DNA of 17,449 nucleotides from positions 1 to 17,449 of the forward strand of contig CAYGZA010000107.1 in assembly GCA_964354135.1 (NCBI GenBank), written 5' to 3'. The position numbers and the translations under genes are program-made. Origin of the DNA: CAYGZA01 sp964354135 (lineage in GTDB: Bacteria > Planctomycetota > Planctomycetia > Pirellulales > Thermoguttaceae). Positions 6,785 to 15,006 of the stretch are shown here, piece after piece (position 1 is the stretch's first letter; each line of letters starts with the position of its first letter). A model generated the notes under the pieces. The model was given only the letters and a program-made list of their open reading frames with translations. It was not told the DNA's origin and did no database searches.

Positions 6785-8283
6785 TCCTTCGCCGCGGAGG
6801 TGGCCCGCTTCAATACGTCGCGCATCAGCGCGGCGGGGGCGTCGGCGCCGGTGAAGTGCTTGAATTGCAGGGCGGCCTGGCGGACGAACATATCTACCCC
6901 GGTGACGACCTTGCAGTTGCGTGCCCGGGCCTCCTTGACGAAGAGGGTGTTCTCCGGATTGTAGACGGCGTCGAAGACGACCATCGTGGGGCTGAGGTGC
7001 ATCCGGGTCAGAGGCGTTTCGTCGACGTTGGGGTGCATTCCGATCGGAGTGCAATTGATGGCCACCTGGGCCATGATCCCCTGGCGGATGGACCACTCCA
7101 CCGCCCGGCACCGCAGCCGGTTGGCCAGTTGGGCGGCGCGGTCGGGGTCCCCATCGGTGAGGACCACGTGGGCGCCCCGCTGGACCAACCCGTAGGCGAC
7201 GGCCTTTCCCACGCCCCCGGCCCCCAAGACCAGCACGGTCTTGTTCTTCAAGGGGCTCGCCTGGCGCTGGGGGCCGGCCATGGCTTCCTCCAGGCTGTCC
7301 ACGGCGGCCTGGTAGTCGGTGTTGTAACCGAACCGCTTCTGGTCGCGGAAGACAATCGTGTTGGCAGCGCCGATCCCTTTGACCGCCGGATCGGGATCCG
7401 TGAGATGCTCCAGCACCGCCTCTTTGTGCGGGATCGTGACACTCAAGCCCTTGATGCCAAGCTCGTGGGCCTCTTCGAGGAAGCGGCTGAGGTGTTCCTT
7501 GGGCACGCGGAACGGAACGTACACCTTGTTCATCTTCAGGTGTTTGAAGGCGGCGTTGTGGATCTGCGGGCTGAGGCTGTGCCCCACCGGATCGGCAATC
7601 ACGCCGTAGACTTCGGTGTCCTGGTCGATCTCATCGTAATGGTAGACCTCGGTCATCTGCTGGAAGCTGAGCTGCCCCGGGGCCAGCACCCGCTCGTGGT
7701 GGAAGGTCGCATAGGTGAACGGGGCCCCGAACTTCCGGCAGAGGATCCGGGTGGGCGTGCCGATGTCGCCCATGCAGATGCCCACGGTGGGGATCTTGCT
7801 TTGGCGAATGAGGCGTAGCATCCGAAGGTTGTCGTGCGGATGGTTGGCCATCGTGGCGATCTTGACGATGTCGGCATCCAGGCCGGCGAGCTGGCGATGA
7901 ACGGCCTCCAGATCGTCGGGGGTCTTTCGGAGATCGTGCAGGCTGATCATCCGCTTGGTTTTGCCGAATCGGGGGACTTGCCCGGCAATATCCTCTTCCA
8001 GGTCGACGTATTCCACACCCTCGGCGATGGCGGTTCGGAGGAGCGTGAGGCGCTGCTGCTCGCTGCCGGGGAATCTGCCGCCGTCGCGGTCGCGGCGGCA
8101 GGCGATCACGACGGGGCAGGGGCGGTCGGCAATCAGGCGTTTGACGTTTACCTCGCCGCGGATGTAGTCCAGGCGCAGTTCCACAAGCTTCGCCCCCTGC
8201 TCGACCAGGTGGCGGTGCTCGGCGATCATGTGGCGGTGGCGCCCGCGGCCGATACTGACGCAAATCATGGCTATGCTGTCCAA
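6781..8283 (-). CDS. aroDE: Bifunctional 3-dehydroquinate dehydratase (type I) / shikimate dehydrogenase
   Basis: This protein fuses two consecutive shikimate-pathway enzymes over 500 residues. Residues 1-220 are a type I 3-dehydroquinase: VELRLDY (34-40), catalytic His116 in MISLHDLRK, the Schiff-base Lys141 in DIVKIATMA, and the C-terminal APGQ (201-204). Residues 225-500 are an NADP-type shikimate dehydrogenase: GHSLSP (234-239), SVTIPHKEA with Lys287, GAANTI, NTD with Asp323, and the nucleotide loop GAGGVGK (354-360), then NCTPIGMHP and a closing QAALQF helix. This domain order also occurs in plants and chlamydiae. The frame starts with TTG at 8283, which has GAGG five bases upstream. An ATG at 8268 (MICVSIGRG) is the alternative and has no such site. 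aroK follows after 15 bp, so substrate passes through three steps encoded in a row. Confidence 0.95.
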   Translation of the reverse strand: MDSIAMICVSIGRGRHRHMIAEHRHLVEQGAKLVELRLDYIRGEVNVKRLIADRPCPVVIACRRDRDGGRFPGSEQQRLTLLRTAIAEGVEYVDLEEDIAGQVPRFGKTKRMISLHDLRKTPDDLEAVHRQLAGLDADIVKIATMANHPHDNLRMLRLIRQSKIPTVGICMGDIGTPTRILCRKFGAPFTYATFHHERVLAPGQLSFQQMTEVYHYDEIDQDTEVYGVIADPVGHSLSPQIHNAAFKHLKMNKVYVPFRVPKEHLSRFLEEAHELGIKGLSVTIPHKEAVLEHLTDPDPAVKGIGAANTIVFRDQKRFGYNTDYQAAVDSLEEAMAGPQRQASPLKNKTVLVLGAGGVGKAVAYGLVQRGAHVVLTDGDPDRAAQLANRLRCRAVEWSIRQGIMAQVAINCTPIGMHPNVDETPLTRMHLSPTMVVFDAVYNPENTLFVKEARARNCKVVTGVDMFVRQAALQFKHFTGADAPAALMRDVLKRATSAAKD

Positions 8284-8326
8284 GGGAACCTCGGTCCGGT
8301 TGCCGGTTTATTCTGGCGGAAAGGCC

Positions 8327-8404
8327 GCGAAGAGGCAAGCGGTAATCGCGCCCGCAAGAGGCAAGCCAACGGGCCGACTCTTCGCTCTTGCTCGCGGTCT
8401 TGCG
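8327..8404. repeat. Direct and inverted repeats in the mutL-aroDE spacer
   Basis: The 125-bp spacer after mutL holds AAGAGGCAAGC twice (8330-8340 and 8356-8366). It also holds GCGAAGAG (8327-8334) facing CTCTTCGC (8378-8385), and CGCAAGA (8353-8359) facing TCTTGCG (8398-8404). The pairs could form alternative stems in the mutL mRNA tail. No U-tract follows, so I do not call it an intrinsic terminator. It contains no gene. Confidence 0.45.
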
Positions 8405-8408
8405 CCCC

Positions 8409-10313
8409 CTAAAGCCGTTTGAACTGCCTGTCGAGCTCCTCCCGCGTGAACACGATCGCCGCGGGGCGGCCGTGGGGGCAGTGGTGCGGGTCGTCGATCA
8501 CGTGCTGCTGCTCCAAGAGGGCCTCGATTTCCTCCGGCGCGAGGCGGTCGCCCGCCTTGATCGCCGCCTTGCAGGCGATGGTGTGCAGGAGGGCGTCCAG
8601 GAGATCGCGGCGATCGGGCGTCTTGCCGCCGGTCAGGAGCGGCTCCAGCACCCCGCGGAGAACCTCTTGCGGGTTCAGATTGGCCAGCATCGCCGGATAG
8701 CCCTGGATCAAGATCGTCTCGCCGCCGAAGGGCTCGATCTTGATGCCCAATTGTGCCAAGAGTTCGTGGTGCTGCAAGGCGGCGGCCGCTTCGCCCGGGG
8801 TCAGGTCGACCGGTTCCGGCACCAAGAGCGCCTGGGACTCGACCGGGCCGGCGGCGACCCGTTCGCGCAACTGCTCGTACAGGATCCGCTCGTGCAGGGC
8901 GTGCTGATCGATGACCAGCACCCCCTCCGCGCTCTCGGCCACCAGGTAGCGGTTGTGGATCTGGAGGGCCCTTGGTGGTTGGGCGGGGCGGGCCTGTGGA
9001 TCTGCGGCTGAAAGCCCGCTTGGCCCGCCGCGCTCGTGGGGGGCGTGGGTCAGGGCCTGGGGTGATCTATCGCTGCCGGGGGCCAGGCCGCGGTTCAGAG
9101 GGGTCAGTTCCAGCGGCCTCCGCGGGGCCGCCGCCCCGAGTTGCCCTCCGGCCGAACCGGCCCGGGCCGCGTCGCCGGACGCGCCGGACTCCGTCGCGGC
9201 GTTCCACGAGGCCGCTTTCCCTTGGGCCCAATCCACGAGCTGCTGGCGGAGACGGACTTCTTCCCTTTCGTCGTGTGCCGAGCCGGGAGCGTCCTCCGCG
9301 GGAGTCTGCACCCGCGTCGTGAGGTCCGTCCCCAGGAACTTCGTGCGGAGCGTCGAGAGCAACTGGCTGTAAAGCCGGCTGGCATCCTGGAATCGCACCT
9401 CCAGCTTGGTGGGGTGGACATTCACGTCCACCAATTCCGGCGGCATCTCCAGCGAAAGGACGGCGATCGGGAAGCGGCCGGTCATCAGCAGGCCGCGGTA
9501 GGCCTCGCCCAGCGCGTGCTGCAGCGAGCGATCGCGGATCGAGCGGCCGTTGAGGAACAGGTACTGCATCCGGTTGTTGCTGCGGCTCTGGCTGGGATGG
9601 GCGACGTAGCCCGAAAGCCGCACCGGCCCGTCCCTGCTTTCCACCCAGATCAAGCTCTCGGCCAACTGCCGGCCGAAGACCCGGGCAATCCGCTCCAGCC
9701 AACCCTCCGAGCCGCTTAACTCGAAGACCGGGCGATCGTGGTGCCGCAGGGTGAAGTGGACCTGCGGCGCGGCCAGGGCCATCCGCACGAAGGCCTCGCT
9801 CACGTGGCCCAGCTCCGTCTGCGTCGAGCGGAGGAACTTCCGCCGCACCGGGGTATTGAAGAAGAGGTTGCGGACTTCGACGCTCGTGCCCACCGGGCAG
9901 CCGCACGGCGTGACCGGGGATATTTCGCCCCCGGCGACGGAGATTTCGGCGCCGCTGGGGCTCTCGGCCGTCCGGCTCCGCAAGATGAGGCGGCTCACTT
10001 CGGCGATCGAGGCCAACGCCTCGCCGCGGAAGCCCAGCGTCCCGACGCGGAACAGGTCGTCCGCGCTGGCGATCTTGCTGGTGGCGTGGCTGGCCACCGC
10101 CAAGGGCAAGTCCTCGGCGGGGATGCCGCAGCCGTTATCGACCACGCGGACCAGCTCGACGCCCCCGGCCTCGACGGTCACGTCGATCCGCGTGGCCCCC
10201 GCGTCCACCGCATTCTCCATCAACTCCTTGACCACGCTCGCCGGGCGCTCGACGACCTCGCCGGCCGCGATCTTATTGACGACGCTCTGCGGGAGCTGCT
10301 GGATGCGGGGCAT
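8409..10313 (-). CDS. mutL: DNA mismatch repair protein MutL with endonuclease motif
   Basis: MutL couples mismatch recognition by MutS to strand incision. It has 634 residues, within the family range. The N-terminal GHKL ATPase shows KIAAGEVVERPASVVKE, the catalytic Glu30 and Mg-binding Asn34 of KELMENAVDAG, DNGCGI (59-64) and GFRGEAL (94-100). A Pro/Ala/Gly-rich linker (about 340-445) leads to the C-terminal dimerisation domain. That domain has the metal-binding nuclease motif DQHAx2Ex4E (DQHALHERILYE, 469-480), ACKAAIK (580-586) and CPHGRP (612-617). The enzyme therefore belongs to the nicking MutL class found in bacteria without MutH. The ATG at 10313 is clear. The gene lies 118 bp downstream of the R-M gene, with heptad repeats right before its start. 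No mutS is in the window. Confidence 0.97.
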   Translation of the reverse strand: MPRIQQLPQSVVNKIAAGEVVERPASVVKELMENAVDAGATRIDVTVEAGGVELVRVVDNGCGIPAEDLPLAVASHATSKIASADDLFRVGTLGFRGEALASIAEVSRLILRSRTAESPSGAEISVAGGEISPVTPCGCPVGTSVEVRNLFFNTPVRRKFLRSTQTELGHVSEAFVRMALAAPQVHFTLRHHDRPVFELSGSEGWLERIARVFGRQLAESLIWVESRDGPVRLSGYVAHPSQSRSNNRMQYLFLNGRSIRDRSLQHALGEAYRGLLMTGRFPIAVLSLEMPPELVDVNVHPTKLEVRFQDASRLYSQLLSTLRTKFLGTDLTTRVQTPAEDAPGSAHDEREEVRLRQQLVDWAQGKAASWNAATESGASGDAARAGSAGGQLGAAAPRRPLELTPLNRGLAPGSDRSPQALTHAPHERGGPSGLSAADPQARPAQPPRALQIHNRYLVAESAEGVLVIDQHALHERILYEQLRERVAAGPVESQALLVPEPVDLTPGEAAAALQHHELLAQLGIKIEPFGGETILIQGYPAMLANLNPQEVLRGVLEPLLTGGKTPDRRDLLDALLHTIACKAAIKAGDRLAPEEIEALLEQQHVIDDPHHCPHGRPAAIVFTREELDRQFKRL

Positions 10314-10425
10314 GGGTCAGGGGTCGGGGGCTAGGGACTTGTGACCAAAAGGAACGCCGCGGTCTTGGTTTCTTGATCTCTTCGAGACTCAGGCTGTAGC
10401 AATCGGGGATCTCGTCGGCTGGCAC
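10273..10425 (-). CDS. Possible 50-residue ORF between the R-M gene and mutL
   Basis: A GTG at 10425 lies seven bases after the R-M stop codon and has GAGG four bases upstream. It opens a frame of 50 codons that ends inside the mutL start region (TAA at 10275-10273). The first half, starting MPADEIPDCYSLSLEEIKK, has a composition like a real protein. The second half, PRPLTHAPHPAAPAERRQ, is what the heptad repeats and the mutL start yield in another frame. It may be a small gene, the stump of one cut by the repeats, or chance. No homologue is recognised. Confidence 0.25.
   Translation of the reverse strand: MPADEIPDCYSLSLEEIKKPRPRRSFWSQVPSPRPLTHAPHPAAPAERRQ
10314..10334. repeat. GGGYYRG-type heptanucleotide repeats directly before mutL
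   Basis: Three heptamers stand head to tail on the plus strand: GGGTCAG (10314-10320), GGGTCGG (10321-10327) and GGGCTAG (10328-10334). A degenerate fourth begins at 10335. The first unit abuts the mutL initiation codon (10313-10311), so these units occupy the place where a Shine-Dalgarno sequence would be. On the mutL strand they are C-rich. Confidence 0.7.
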
Positions 10426-10431
10426 ATGGCC

Positions 10432-13359
10432 TCACTTGGTCGCCTCTTCAATTAGCCGGACCTCGTCGTCCGTGAGACCGTAGAGTTCGTAGACCACTTG
10501 GTCGATCTGCCGGTCGGTCGTTTCGATCTGTCGCTCCAGCAGCGTCTTCGCGTGCTCGGTCTTCGCGTCGCCCAGCCGCTTGTGCAGCGCGAGCATCCCT
10601 TCGACCAGTTCCACCATCCGGTCGTGCCGGGCCCGGTCACTGCGATCTGAAAAGCCGATCGCCCGTACCGGGACCTTGGCAATGTCCACGACGCGGATCG
10701 ATACGTCGAGCACGCACTTGCGGTACCAGTAGTTGATGGCCTTCGAGTTGAGTAGCCCCATCAGGTAGAACAGGTGGTACTCTTGACCGGGCTTAAGTAC
10801 CACGTTGAGCAAAACGCCCGCGCTATACGTCTGGTCGTCGTCCAGGTAGCCGACGACGAGGCGCTGACGCAGCATGGGGTTGCGGAGTTTCTGAATCACC
10901 AAGCGCGGACCTTGAAAGAACCTCTCTTCAACCGCGTGCGCGAGCCATGGACCATAGCTGACCCAACTCTTGCCGTTCCAGGTTACGCGATACCGCTCCA
11001 CGTCCCGGCCAAGTAACTCCTTCTTGTAGGTCTTGTTCTTCCTCCGATGACTGTGGAAGAGGCGTTTCGCCACGATTTCTTCCGCCTTCTTGCGGCCGAA
11101 CTCTTGCGCGAGCGTGGATCTCCGGTAAAGAGTCAGGCCCTGCGTGATATCGACGACGCTCCCCAAAGGAATCACTTGCTGATGGAATCGAGCGAGAAGC
11201 GACGTTTCCCCGGCGCCGATGCGGGGGTTGAATCGGAATACCGGATTCTTGCGCCACAGGCTTAGCTTCACGGAACGGCATCTCGCGCGAAGCCAAGCCG
11301 CCCCCGTACAGTCGGGAAGATCCGCCTTCTGAATCTCTCCGACCCAAACCCTCTCGCGTTTTCCACGCCCGGCAACGACAATCGTCGAGTCCATTCTTAC
11401 GCCGGCGAAGACGTTCTCCGGCAGCACAATGAGGCTCTCTGGCCACAGAGTGCCGCACAAGTGCGATCGCAATCGTTCAGTCTGGGACCTCGATATCCAG
11501 TAGCTCGGTACGATGAACCCGAGCACGCCGTGCTCGCCGAGGAGGGCGGTGGCCCTTTCAAGAAAGAAAACGTACGACTCGTACTTGCCTGTGTTCAGGC
11601 TGTAGTTTGCCCGATAATAGGGCTTCTCCAAATCCCTGACGTCTGCCCCCCACGGCGGGTTGCCGATCACGGCGTCGAAGCCACGGCACGCGCGGCGCAG
11701 GATCTCGGGAAATTCGGCTTCCCAGTCGAAGGCGTTGATCCGGTACACCGTTTCGTCGTCGAAGAGGTCTTTCTGCCGGCCCTCGTAGAAGTCCGGCCCG
11801 ATGAGCGAGTTGCCGCACTTGATGTTCCGCCCCAGGTCGGGCAGGGCCCGCTGGTGGAACAGGCGCAATTGGTTGTTGACGGTCTCCTTGGACTCGCCCT
11901 CCAGGACCTTCAGGAGCAGCGAGAGCTTGGTCACTTCCACGGCCTGGGGGTCGATGTCTACGCCGTAAATGTTGTCTAAAAGGATCCGCCTGCGCTCGGA
12001 GGTCGTGAGCCGCCACTCGCCCGCCGCGTCGCGGTAGAGCCGCGGATTGCGCCCGCGGGCGTGCTTCTCCGGGTCCTCGGCCACGTACTGGTCGCAGTGC
12101 CAGTCCAGGAGCCGCTGATAGGCGCCGATCAGGAAGGACCCGCTGCCGCAGGCCGGGTCGAGCACCCGCAGCTTGGCCGCCCGGGCGGGCGTCTTCCCCT
12201 CCAGGAACTTGCCGAGCGTATGCTCGACGATGTACTCGACGATGTACGCCGGGGTGTAGTACACCCCGCCTGCCTTGCGGACCTCCGGCTTCTCCTCGAC
12301 CTTCGCCTGATGTCCCGTCGTCAGGCGGATGACCTTGCCCAGGAACTGCTCGTACACCTGGCCGAGGATTTCGGTCGGCAGGACCGAAAACTCATACGGG
12401 CTATCGGGGTAGTACAGGCTTTCGATGATGTCCCGAAGCGGTTTGTCGTCGATCTCAAGCGCGAGCGTCAGCTCATCGGGCGGCTCGGCCCGGTCCTTCT
12501 CCGGGCTGAAGTGGAATAGGCCCGAGTTGTATCGCTCATCTGCCCGCTGGAAGACTTCTGCCAGGCGGCGATAGATGTTCGGGCCGTTGATGAGGGCCTG
12601 CAGCGTCCCGTAGGGCTCGATCCCGCGGTCCTCGCAGATCCGGAGGAAGACCGTGCGATCGATCGTCCGCTGCACGGCGAAGTTCAGGTCGCGCTGCTCC
12701 AGCGGGTCGTTTCGGAGGGCGATGTTTCGGGCCAGGACGTCGCGCCAGGTCTCGATCTCGGCCAGGAAGGCGGCATCCACCGCGGCCGTGCCCTTCTTGG
12801 CCTTCTTGCTGGCGATGAATCGCTCGACGGCCCCGCGGCGGATGGCCTCGGGCGCTAGCAGGCCGCAAAGCTCGTCCCAGCGATCGACGTACTCCTTGTA
12901 CGCGAAAAGGAGCACGCGGGCGGTCGATGCCTTGTCGGTCTTGACCGGCCGGATGCGGCCGTCGTAGACCGCCAGCGTCGCGAAGTCGGTGAGAACGCTC
13001 AGGGGGAGCTTGGCCGACCATGCGTAGCGGCGGAGCTGATAGGCGGGCTCGATCGCCTCGGCAACGTCCACGGCGGGTTTCTTGGCCTCGACGAAGAAGC
13101 TCGCCTTCCCACCGCCGGCGCGGAAGCAGTAGTCGGGGGCCTTGGTGCGGCCGCCCACCTTGATCGCGGCCTCGTGGATCACCTCCTTGTAGGCGTCGGA
13201 GTAGCCCTTGCGGTTGTAGACGTCCCAGCCGAGGGCCTCGAAAAAGGGGGTGAGGAACTCCTCGCGCAACTGGGCCTCGTTGTACTCGGAGGAACGGGAC
13301 GTTTCGAGGTCGCTCTGGAATCGGTCCACCAGCTCGCCGATCACCGCTGGCGCTGCCAT
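10432..13359 (-). CDS. Type IIG restriction-modification enzyme (Eco57I-like methylase with N-terminal nuclease)
   Basis: This single polypeptide of 975 residues carries cleavage, adenine methylation and target recognition. The N-terminal domain has a PD-(D/E)xK nuclease core: Glu34 in LREEF, Asp76 in KAPDYCF, then FFVEAKKP with Glu91 and Lys93. A helical region follows up to about residue 360. The N6-adenine methyltransferase has GGVYYTPAYIVEYIV (364-378), motif I DPACGSGSF (401-409), GVDIDPQAVEV (466-476) and motif IV NPPW (567-570). The last ~300 residues hold the target-recognition region and end in coiled-coil-like helices. I use the ATG at 13359, with AGGGGG about six bases upstream. 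The frame is open to 13536, but those 59 codons overlap the regulator gene and read as Arg-rich shadow. The frame is intact. It starts 17 bp after the NtrC-type regulator. The recognition sequence cannot be predicted from this sequence. Confidence 0.9.
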   Translation of the reverse strand: MAAPAVIGELVDRFQSDLETSRSSEYNEAQLREEFLTPFFEALGWDVYNRKGYSDAYKEVIHEAAIKVGGRTKAPDYCFRAGGGKASFFVEAKKPAVDVAEAIEPAYQLRRYAWSAKLPLSVLTDFATLAVYDGRIRPVKTDKASTARVLLFAYKEYVDRWDELCGLLAPEAIRRGAVERFIASKKAKKGTAAVDAAFLAEIETWRDVLARNIALRNDPLEQRDLNFAVQRTIDRTVFLRICEDRGIEPYGTLQALINGPNIYRRLAEVFQRADERYNSGLFHFSPEKDRAEPPDELTLALEIDDKPLRDIIESLYYPDSPYEFSVLPTEILGQVYEQFLGKVIRLTTGHQAKVEEKPEVRKAGGVYYTPAYIVEYIVEHTLGKFLEGKTPARAAKLRVLDPACGSGSFLIGAYQRLLDWHCDQYVAEDPEKHARGRNPRLYRDAAGEWRLTTSERRRILLDNIYGVDIDPQAVEVTKLSLLLKVLEGESKETVNNQLRLFHQRALPDLGRNIKCGNSLIGPDFYEGRQKDLFDDETVYRINAFDWEAEFPEILRRACRGFDAVIGNPPWGADVRDLEKPYYRANYSLNTGKYESYVFFLERATALLGEHGVLGFIVPSYWISRSQTERLRSHLCGTLWPESLIVLPENVFAGVRMDSTIVVAGRGKRERVWVGEIQKADLPDCTGAAWLRARCRSVKLSLWRKNPVFRFNPRIGAGETSLLARFHQQVIPLGSVVDITQGLTLYRRSTLAQEFGRKKAEEIVAKRLFHSHRRKNKTYKKELLGRDVERYRVTWNGKSWVSYGPWLAHAVEERFFQGPRLVIQKLRNPMLRQRLVVGYLDDDQTYSAGVLLNVVLKPGQEYHLFYLMGLLNSKAINYWYRKCVLDVSIRVVDIAKVPVRAIGFSDRSDRARHDRMVELVEGMLALHKRLGDAKTEHAKTLLERQIETTDRQIDQVVYELYGLTDDEVRLIEEATK

Positions 13360-13383
13360 CTCCGACCCCCTAGCCCCTATAGC
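13360..13383. repeat. GGGYYRG-like heptads at the regulator/R-M junction
   Basis: On the minus strand the 17-bp spacer plus the end of the regulator gene reads as heptads: GCTATAG (13383-13377), GGGCTAG (13376-13370) and GGGGTCG (13369-13363), then GAG before the ATG. The regulator stop TAG is inside the first unit. The second unit is identical to the one at 10328-10334. Here the G-rich strand is the coding strand, so the repeat also supplies the R-M ribosome binding site. Confidence 0.5.
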
Positions 13384-14777
13384 TTGTATTCCTTCAACTT
13401 CCGATAGAGCGTCCGCTCGCCGATGCCGAGCATCTCGGCGGCCTCTTCGCGGTTGCCGCCGGCGGCGCGGAGGGTCTCGGCGATGAAGAGCCGCTCCACG
13501 TCCTCCAGCGACTTCCCGATCAGGGCGGTGAGGCACTGGCCGGCGGTTTCGCCCGAGGGCTCCGCGGGGTCGGCCAGCTCTTCGGGAAGGTCGTCCACGT
13601 CCAGGAGGCCGTCGTAGTCGACCACGACCATGCTCTCCACCACGTTGCGGAGTTGGCGGACGTTGCCCGGCCAGTCGAAGGCCAAGAGCTTCCGCCGCGC
13701 CGCCGGGGAGAAGCCCTTGATCTGCTTGGCGTGTTTGCGGGCGAAGAGTTTCATGAAGTGGTCGATGAGGATCGGGACGTCCTGGCTCCGCTCCCGCAGC
13801 GTCGGCAGCCGGATGGTGACCACCTTGAGCCGGTGATAGAGGTCGTTGCGGAACGTGCCGGCCTCGATGGCCTCCTCGAGGTTGCGGTTGCTGGCGGAGA
13901 GGATCCGCACGTTGACCTTGATCGGGTCGTTGGAGCCGACCCGGGTGATCTCGCCGTTCTCCAAGACGCGCAAGAGCTTGATCTGGGTCGGCATGGGCAT
14001 GTCGCCCACCTCGTCCAGAAACATCGTGCCGCCGTTGGCATACTCGAACTTGCCCACCCGGTCGGTCGAGGCATCGGTGAACGCCCCCTTGACGTGCCCG
14101 AACAACTCGCTCTCCAGGATGTTCTCGCTCAGCGCGGCGCAGTTGAGGGCCACAAAGGGCTTGTTCTTCCGCGGGCTGTTCTGATGGATGGCCTGGGCGA
14201 CCAGCTCCTTGCCCGTGCCGGTCTCTCCCTGGATCAGGACGCTGGCGTTGGTAGGGGCGATTCGCTTGAGGCGCTCGATCACGTCGCGCATCTGGGTGCT
14301 GTCGCCGATGACCCCCTCGAAGCCGAATCGCTCATCGAGCCGCTTCTGGAGCTCGACGTTGGTGCGCCGTAGCAGGGAGCTTTCGGCCGCCTTCTCCGCA
14401 ATCGCGCGAAGCTGGCCGAGGTCCAGAGGCTTGAGCAGGTAGTTGAAGGCCCCCTGCTGCATGGCGGTGACCGCCGAGGGAACAGTGCCGTAGCCGGTCA
14501 TCAGGATCACTTCGGCGTCGGGGAGCCGTTGCTTGGCCCGGGCGAGAATCCCCAGGCCGTCGACATCGTTCATCACTAAGTCGGTAATGATGACGTCGTA
14601 CTCGGCTTCCTCGATCATCCGTGCGCCCTCGGTCCCCGAGGTGGCGACGTGGCAAGAGAAACCTACTCGATGGAGGCCCTCGGCCACCGTTTGGGCGTGG
14701 GCCTCATCGTTATCAACAATCAGGACCTCGACCGGTGAGCTGGCGCGCTGGGCCGATTTCATCGTTTGAACAACCAT
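13377..14777 (-). CDS. NtrC-family sigma-54-dependent response regulator
   Basis: This 466-residue transcription activator works with sigma-54 RNA polymerase after phosphorylation. The receiver domain (about 16-130) has phospho-acceptor Asp66 in ITDLVMNDVDG, Thr94 in LMTGYGT and Lys116 in LLKPLD. The AAA+ domain (about 155-385) has Walker A GETGTGKE (184-191), the sigma-54 contact loop GAFTDA (231-236, the common variant of GAFTGA), Walker B GGTMFLDEVGDM and WPGNVRQLRN. The C-terminus is a Fis-type helix-turn-helix, NREEAAEMLGIGERTLYRKL. The frame is open to 14918, but the receiver begins normally after the ATG at 14777; another ATG is at 14762. Neither has a strong ribosome binding site. No intact histidine kinase is adjacent, only a kinase stump at 17168-17293. 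The R-M gene follows after 17 bp. The regulon cannot be deduced. Confidence 0.95.
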   Translation of the reverse strand: MVVQTMKSAQRASSPVEVLIVDNDEAHAQTVAEGLHRVGFSCHVATSGTEGARMIEEAEYDVIITDLVMNDVDGLGILARAKQRLPDAEVILMTGYGTVPSAVTAMQQGAFNYLLKPLDLGQLRAIAEKAAESSLLRRTNVELQKRLDERFGFEGVIGDSTQMRDVIERLKRIAPTNASVLIQGETGTGKELVAQAIHQNSPRKNKPFVALNCAALSENILESELFGHVKGAFTDASTDRVGKFEYANGGTMFLDEVGDMPMPTQIKLLRVLENGEITRVGSNDPIKVNVRILSASNRNLEEAIEAGTFRNDLYHRLKVVTIRLPTLRERSQDVPILIDHFMKLFARKHAKQIKGFSPAARRKLLAFDWPGNVRQLRNVVESMVVVDYDGLLDVDDLPEELADPAEPSGETAGQCLTALIGKSLEDVERLFIAETLRAAGGNREEAAEMLGIGERTLYRKLKEYKL

Positions 14778-15006
14778 GTCCCGATGATACAGGATCGCCC
14801 AACGCCGGGCTACCACCCTACCGCAGAGGCACCGAACCTGCGATTGCAGCCGGGTGTACGGCGGGCGTGCGAGCGATGAAGCGCGATTCCGAACTTGTCG
14901 GGGGGGCCTCGAAAACACTATCTTCCCCTCCCCCGAATGCCGCGAACCTCATTTTTTCCGCCTTGCGGTGCCAGAATTCCGATAAGACCAATAGGAGGTA
15001 AGAGCC
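14778..15006. other. Divergent intergenic region between the regulator and the secreted-protein gene
   Basis: This 229-bp spacer holds no gene. Toward the plus-strand gene, TTGTCG (14893-14898) and TATCTT (14917-14922) are 18 bases apart and could be a weak sigma-70-type promoter. A strong Shine-Dalgarno AGGAGG (14993-14998) stands eight bases before the ATG at 15007. The stretch is locally AT-richer (about 14936-15000) than its surroundings. I see no convincing promoter for the regulator on the minus strand. Confidence 0.4.

Noticed and set aside
6211..7818. A 535-codon plus-strand open frame opposite aroK and aroDE
   Set aside because: The minus strand carries all catalytic motifs of two shikimate enzymes here. 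The plus frame has only shadow composition.
13360..13536. A 59-residue N-terminal extension of the R-M enzyme
   Set aside because: The extension overlaps the regulator's Fis domain and reads as Arg-rich shadow. The ATG at 13359 has a good ribosome binding site and the family N-terminus begins there.
14958..14973. Sigma-54 promoter upstream of the regulator (TGGCAC on the minus strand)
   Set aside because: TGGCAC is present (complement of 14968-14973), but the GC of the -12 element falls one base too close, so the GG-GC spacing is wrong.
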